DNA of 15,292 bases from Bacillota bacterium (lineage in GTDB: Bacteria > Bacillota > Clostridia > UBA1381). Below are positions 14,260-15,292 of this stretch, in pieces (positions within the stretch are counted from its first letter, which is position 1; every line of letters begins with the position of its first letter). Under the pieces are notes generated by a model. That model saw nothing but the letters and a program-made list of their open reading frames with translations. It was not told the DNA's origin and did no database searches. The stretch is from assembly GCA_021203665.1 (NCBI GenBank), contig JAJQAT010000067.1:1-15292 (forward strand), given 5' to 3'. The position numbers and the translations under genes are program-made.

Positions 14260-14868
14260 ATGGCACTATTTAAAAAAAATAAGAAGAATGTCGCCGAGGA
14301 GGAAAGCGTCAAGAAGGACGACGCGCTGAGAGATGATATTTCAAAGGCGTATGACGACATAATGACGAACGGCTTGCCGAACGAGAATGAGGAAAAAAAG
14401 GAATCGGAGAAAAAGCCGGAGCCGGCAGGCGGCGTGAGCTTTGAAACCGAGGTTTTCAAAAGCAAGATAAAGCAATTCAGGGAAAAGAAAACGCAGGAGA
14501 CGCTTCTTGACGTAATCAAGATGCTGCCCGGCAGGGAATTTCTTTTGCCGTCCGTGTCAAACATGAAGGAGCCGTTTGAAAAGGCTGACGGCAAAATAAA
14601 ATTGAAAAAGGGCGCGGCTTTCAATCCCGCGCTGCTGACTTCCAAGGACAATAAGGTGTTTCTTCCGATATTTACGGACGAGCAGTCAATGAAGCAAAAA
14701 TCGCCGTCGGGAGTGATTTTGAAATTCAAGTTTGAGCAGTGCGTGAGCATTGTGTACGATGAGAAAAATCCCGTGTGGGCGGTGGTTATTAACCCGTTCA
14801 CCGAAAATATGATTATAGGCGATGATTTGCTTAAAATGGTTTTTAAACCGAAGAAAAAAGAAAATTGA
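14260..14868 (+). CDS. SseB-domain protein of unknown function
   Basis: The protein has 202 residues. The first 65 or so are a highly charged, Lys/Glu-rich and probably disordered segment (MALFKKNKKN followed by EEKKESEKKPEP). The rest looks like the SseB N-terminal domain family, with ETLLDVIKMLPGREFLLPSV at its start and KVFLPIFTDEQSM and VINPFTENMIIG as the conserved core. The SseB name comes from a serine-sensitivity/secretion context and says little here. No signal peptide or membrane helix is seen. The start at 14260 is preferred over the ATG at 14248 because GGAG (14250-14253) lies 6 bases before 14260, while the G-run before 14248 is too close. It is monocistronic, with its own promoter and terminator. 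Confidence 0.75.
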   Translation: MALFKKNKKNVAEEESVKKDDALRDDISKAYDDIMTNGLPNENEEKKESEKKPEPAGGVSFETEVFKSKIKQFREKKTQETLLDVIKMLPGREFLLPSVSNMKEPFEKADGKIKLKKGAAFNPALLTSKDNKVFLPIFTDEQSMKQKSPSGVILKFKFEQCVSIVYDEKNPVWAVVINPFTENMIIGDDLLKMVFKPKKKEN

Positions 14869-14870
14869 TA

Positions 14871-14898
14871 AAAACGGAGCCGCCGGCTCCGTTTTTTT
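14871..14898 (+). terminator. Strong intrinsic terminator after the SseB-domain gene
   Basis: AAAACGGAGCC (14871-14881) and GGCTCCGTTTT (14885-14895) are exact complements around a GCC loop, followed by more T to 14898. The A-rich left flank makes it potentially bidirectional. Confidence 0.93.
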
Positions 14899-14904
14899 GC
14901 GCAT

Positions 14905-15003
14905 CCCTTGTTAAAGGGAGGGATTCGGGCACCCAATGGGTATCCCTACGAAGTACAGAGGAATCCCTCAGTCGCCTACGGCGCCAGCTCCCTTTAACAA
15001 GGG
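14905..15003. repeat. Inverted-repeat element with 16-bp perfect ends
   Basis: CCCTTGTTAAAGGGAG (14905-14920) and CTCCCTTTAACAAGGG (14988-15003) are exact reverse complements 67 bp apart. Nested inside are GGGATTC (14920-14926) with GAATCCC (14961-14967), ACCC/GGGT around 14931-14940, and CGCC/GGCG (14973-14983, loop TAC). The ends can also fold on themselves. This layout resembles dispersed palindromic repeats I associate with Oscillospirales-type gut Clostridia. No protein is encoded. Confidence 0.7.
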
Positions 15004-15063
15004 AGCCTTGCAGAGCATAGACGTGAGTACGGCTTTATTTTTCATGCGGCGCAATCCCTCATC

Positions 15064-15182
15064 TGTCGACTCCGCCGACACCTTCCCCTTAGGGGAAGGC
15101 TTAGGGTTTGCGGTGGATTTGGTTAGCCTCCCCTTGGGGGTGAACGATTTGCAAGGCAAATCGTAGGCGTAGAGCTTTGCTC
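15064..15182. repeat. String of short perfect hairpins
   Basis: The stretch holds a run of palindromes: TGTCG/CGACA (15064-15080), CCTTCCCC/GGGGAAGG around TTA (15081-15099), CCCC/GGGG around TT (15130-15139), CGATTTGC/GCAAATCG around AAG (15145-15163), and GAGC/GCTC around TTT (15172-15182). It continues the repeat DNA that begins at 14905. Open frames across it are chance products of the repeats. Nothing else is seen in the 15183-15252 stretch that follows. Confidence 0.6.
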
Positions 15183-15252
15183 GTAGCCGTAGCCAAAAAG
15201 GTGGCACACGCCGTAGGCGGGTGACGGATGAGGGTTAGTGTACAGTGTAGTA

Positions 15253-15288
15253 ACATAGTATACAGGTATGCAAGGACATAGTATACAG
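15253..15288 (+). repeat. Two copies of a 13-bp direct repeat
   Basis: ACATAGTATACAG occurs at 15253-15265 and again at 15276-15288, 23 bp start to start, each containing the palindrome GTATAC. A partial match (TACAG) lies at 15241-15245. The window ends here, so whether more copies follow is unknown. Confidence 0.6.
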
Positions 15289-15292
15289 ATTT

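Noticed and set aside
14139..14936. 265-codon minus-strand open frame opposite the SseB-domain gene
   Set aside because: It is a Phe/Ser-rich reverse of a Lys/Glu-rich gene, overlapping the terminator and promoter of the plus-strand gene, with no family resemblance.
14936..15207. Open frames on both strands across the terminal repeats
   Set aside because: They run through palindromic repeat DNA, lack ribosome sites, and their composition follows the repeats.
14905..15292. CRISPR array
   Set aside because: The repeats are inverted or occur only twice, with no regular spacer-repeat periodicity and no cas genes.

Overview
The window looks like chromosomal DNA of an anaerobic Clostridia-type Firmicute, probably from the gut Oscillospiraceae/Eubacteriales sphere. 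The signs are a paired glgC-glgD arrangement, moderate G+C, strong AGGAGG-type ribosome sites, TTGACA/TATAAT promoters, and GC-rich dispersed hairpin repeats of the kind common in those genomes. The genus cannot be fixed from this sequence.

Region 1 (about 85-11241, all + strand) is a complete glycogen locus: glgB (branching enzyme), glgC (ADP-glucose pyrophosphorylase), glgD (its non-catalytic paralogue), glgA (ADP-glucose glycogen synthase), glgP (glycogen phosphorylase) and a cytoplasmic GH13 alpha-amylase/neopullulanase-like enzyme. GlgC/GlgD make ADP-glucose, GlgA elongates, GlgB branches, GlgP releases glucose-1-P, and the GH13 enzyme trims the remaining oligosaccharides. A terminator-like hairpin and a near-consensus promoter between glgD and glgA suggest two transcription units. 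Two things are unusual. GlgA and GlgB, and only these two, end in Lys/Ala/Pro-rich, histone-H1-like tails. A roughly 160-bp element with inverted-repeat ends sits in the glgA leader and is flanked by a duplicated copy of the ribosome-site sequence.

Region 2 (11285-14072) appears to serve uronate catabolism. A minus-strand RpiB/LacAB-family isomerase resembling streptococcal DhuI is divergent from a two-gene plus-strand unit: a xylose-isomerase-like TIM-barrel protein followed by kduI. DhuI and KduI are unrelated folds credited with the same reaction, isomerisation of the 4-deoxy-5-ketouronate from pectin or glycosaminoglycan breakdown. The 455-bp divergent region carries a promoter for each side and a leader of about 230 nt packed with six hairpins.

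Region 3 (14142-15292) holds one SseB-domain gene with its own perfect-consensus promoter and strong terminator, then about 390 bp of non-coding repeat DNA made of short hairpins.

Recurring theme: compact hairpins with 2-5-nt loops appear in several separate non-coding stretches (glgA leader, 9209-9288, 12095-12324, 14905-15182). They are the least explained part of the window.
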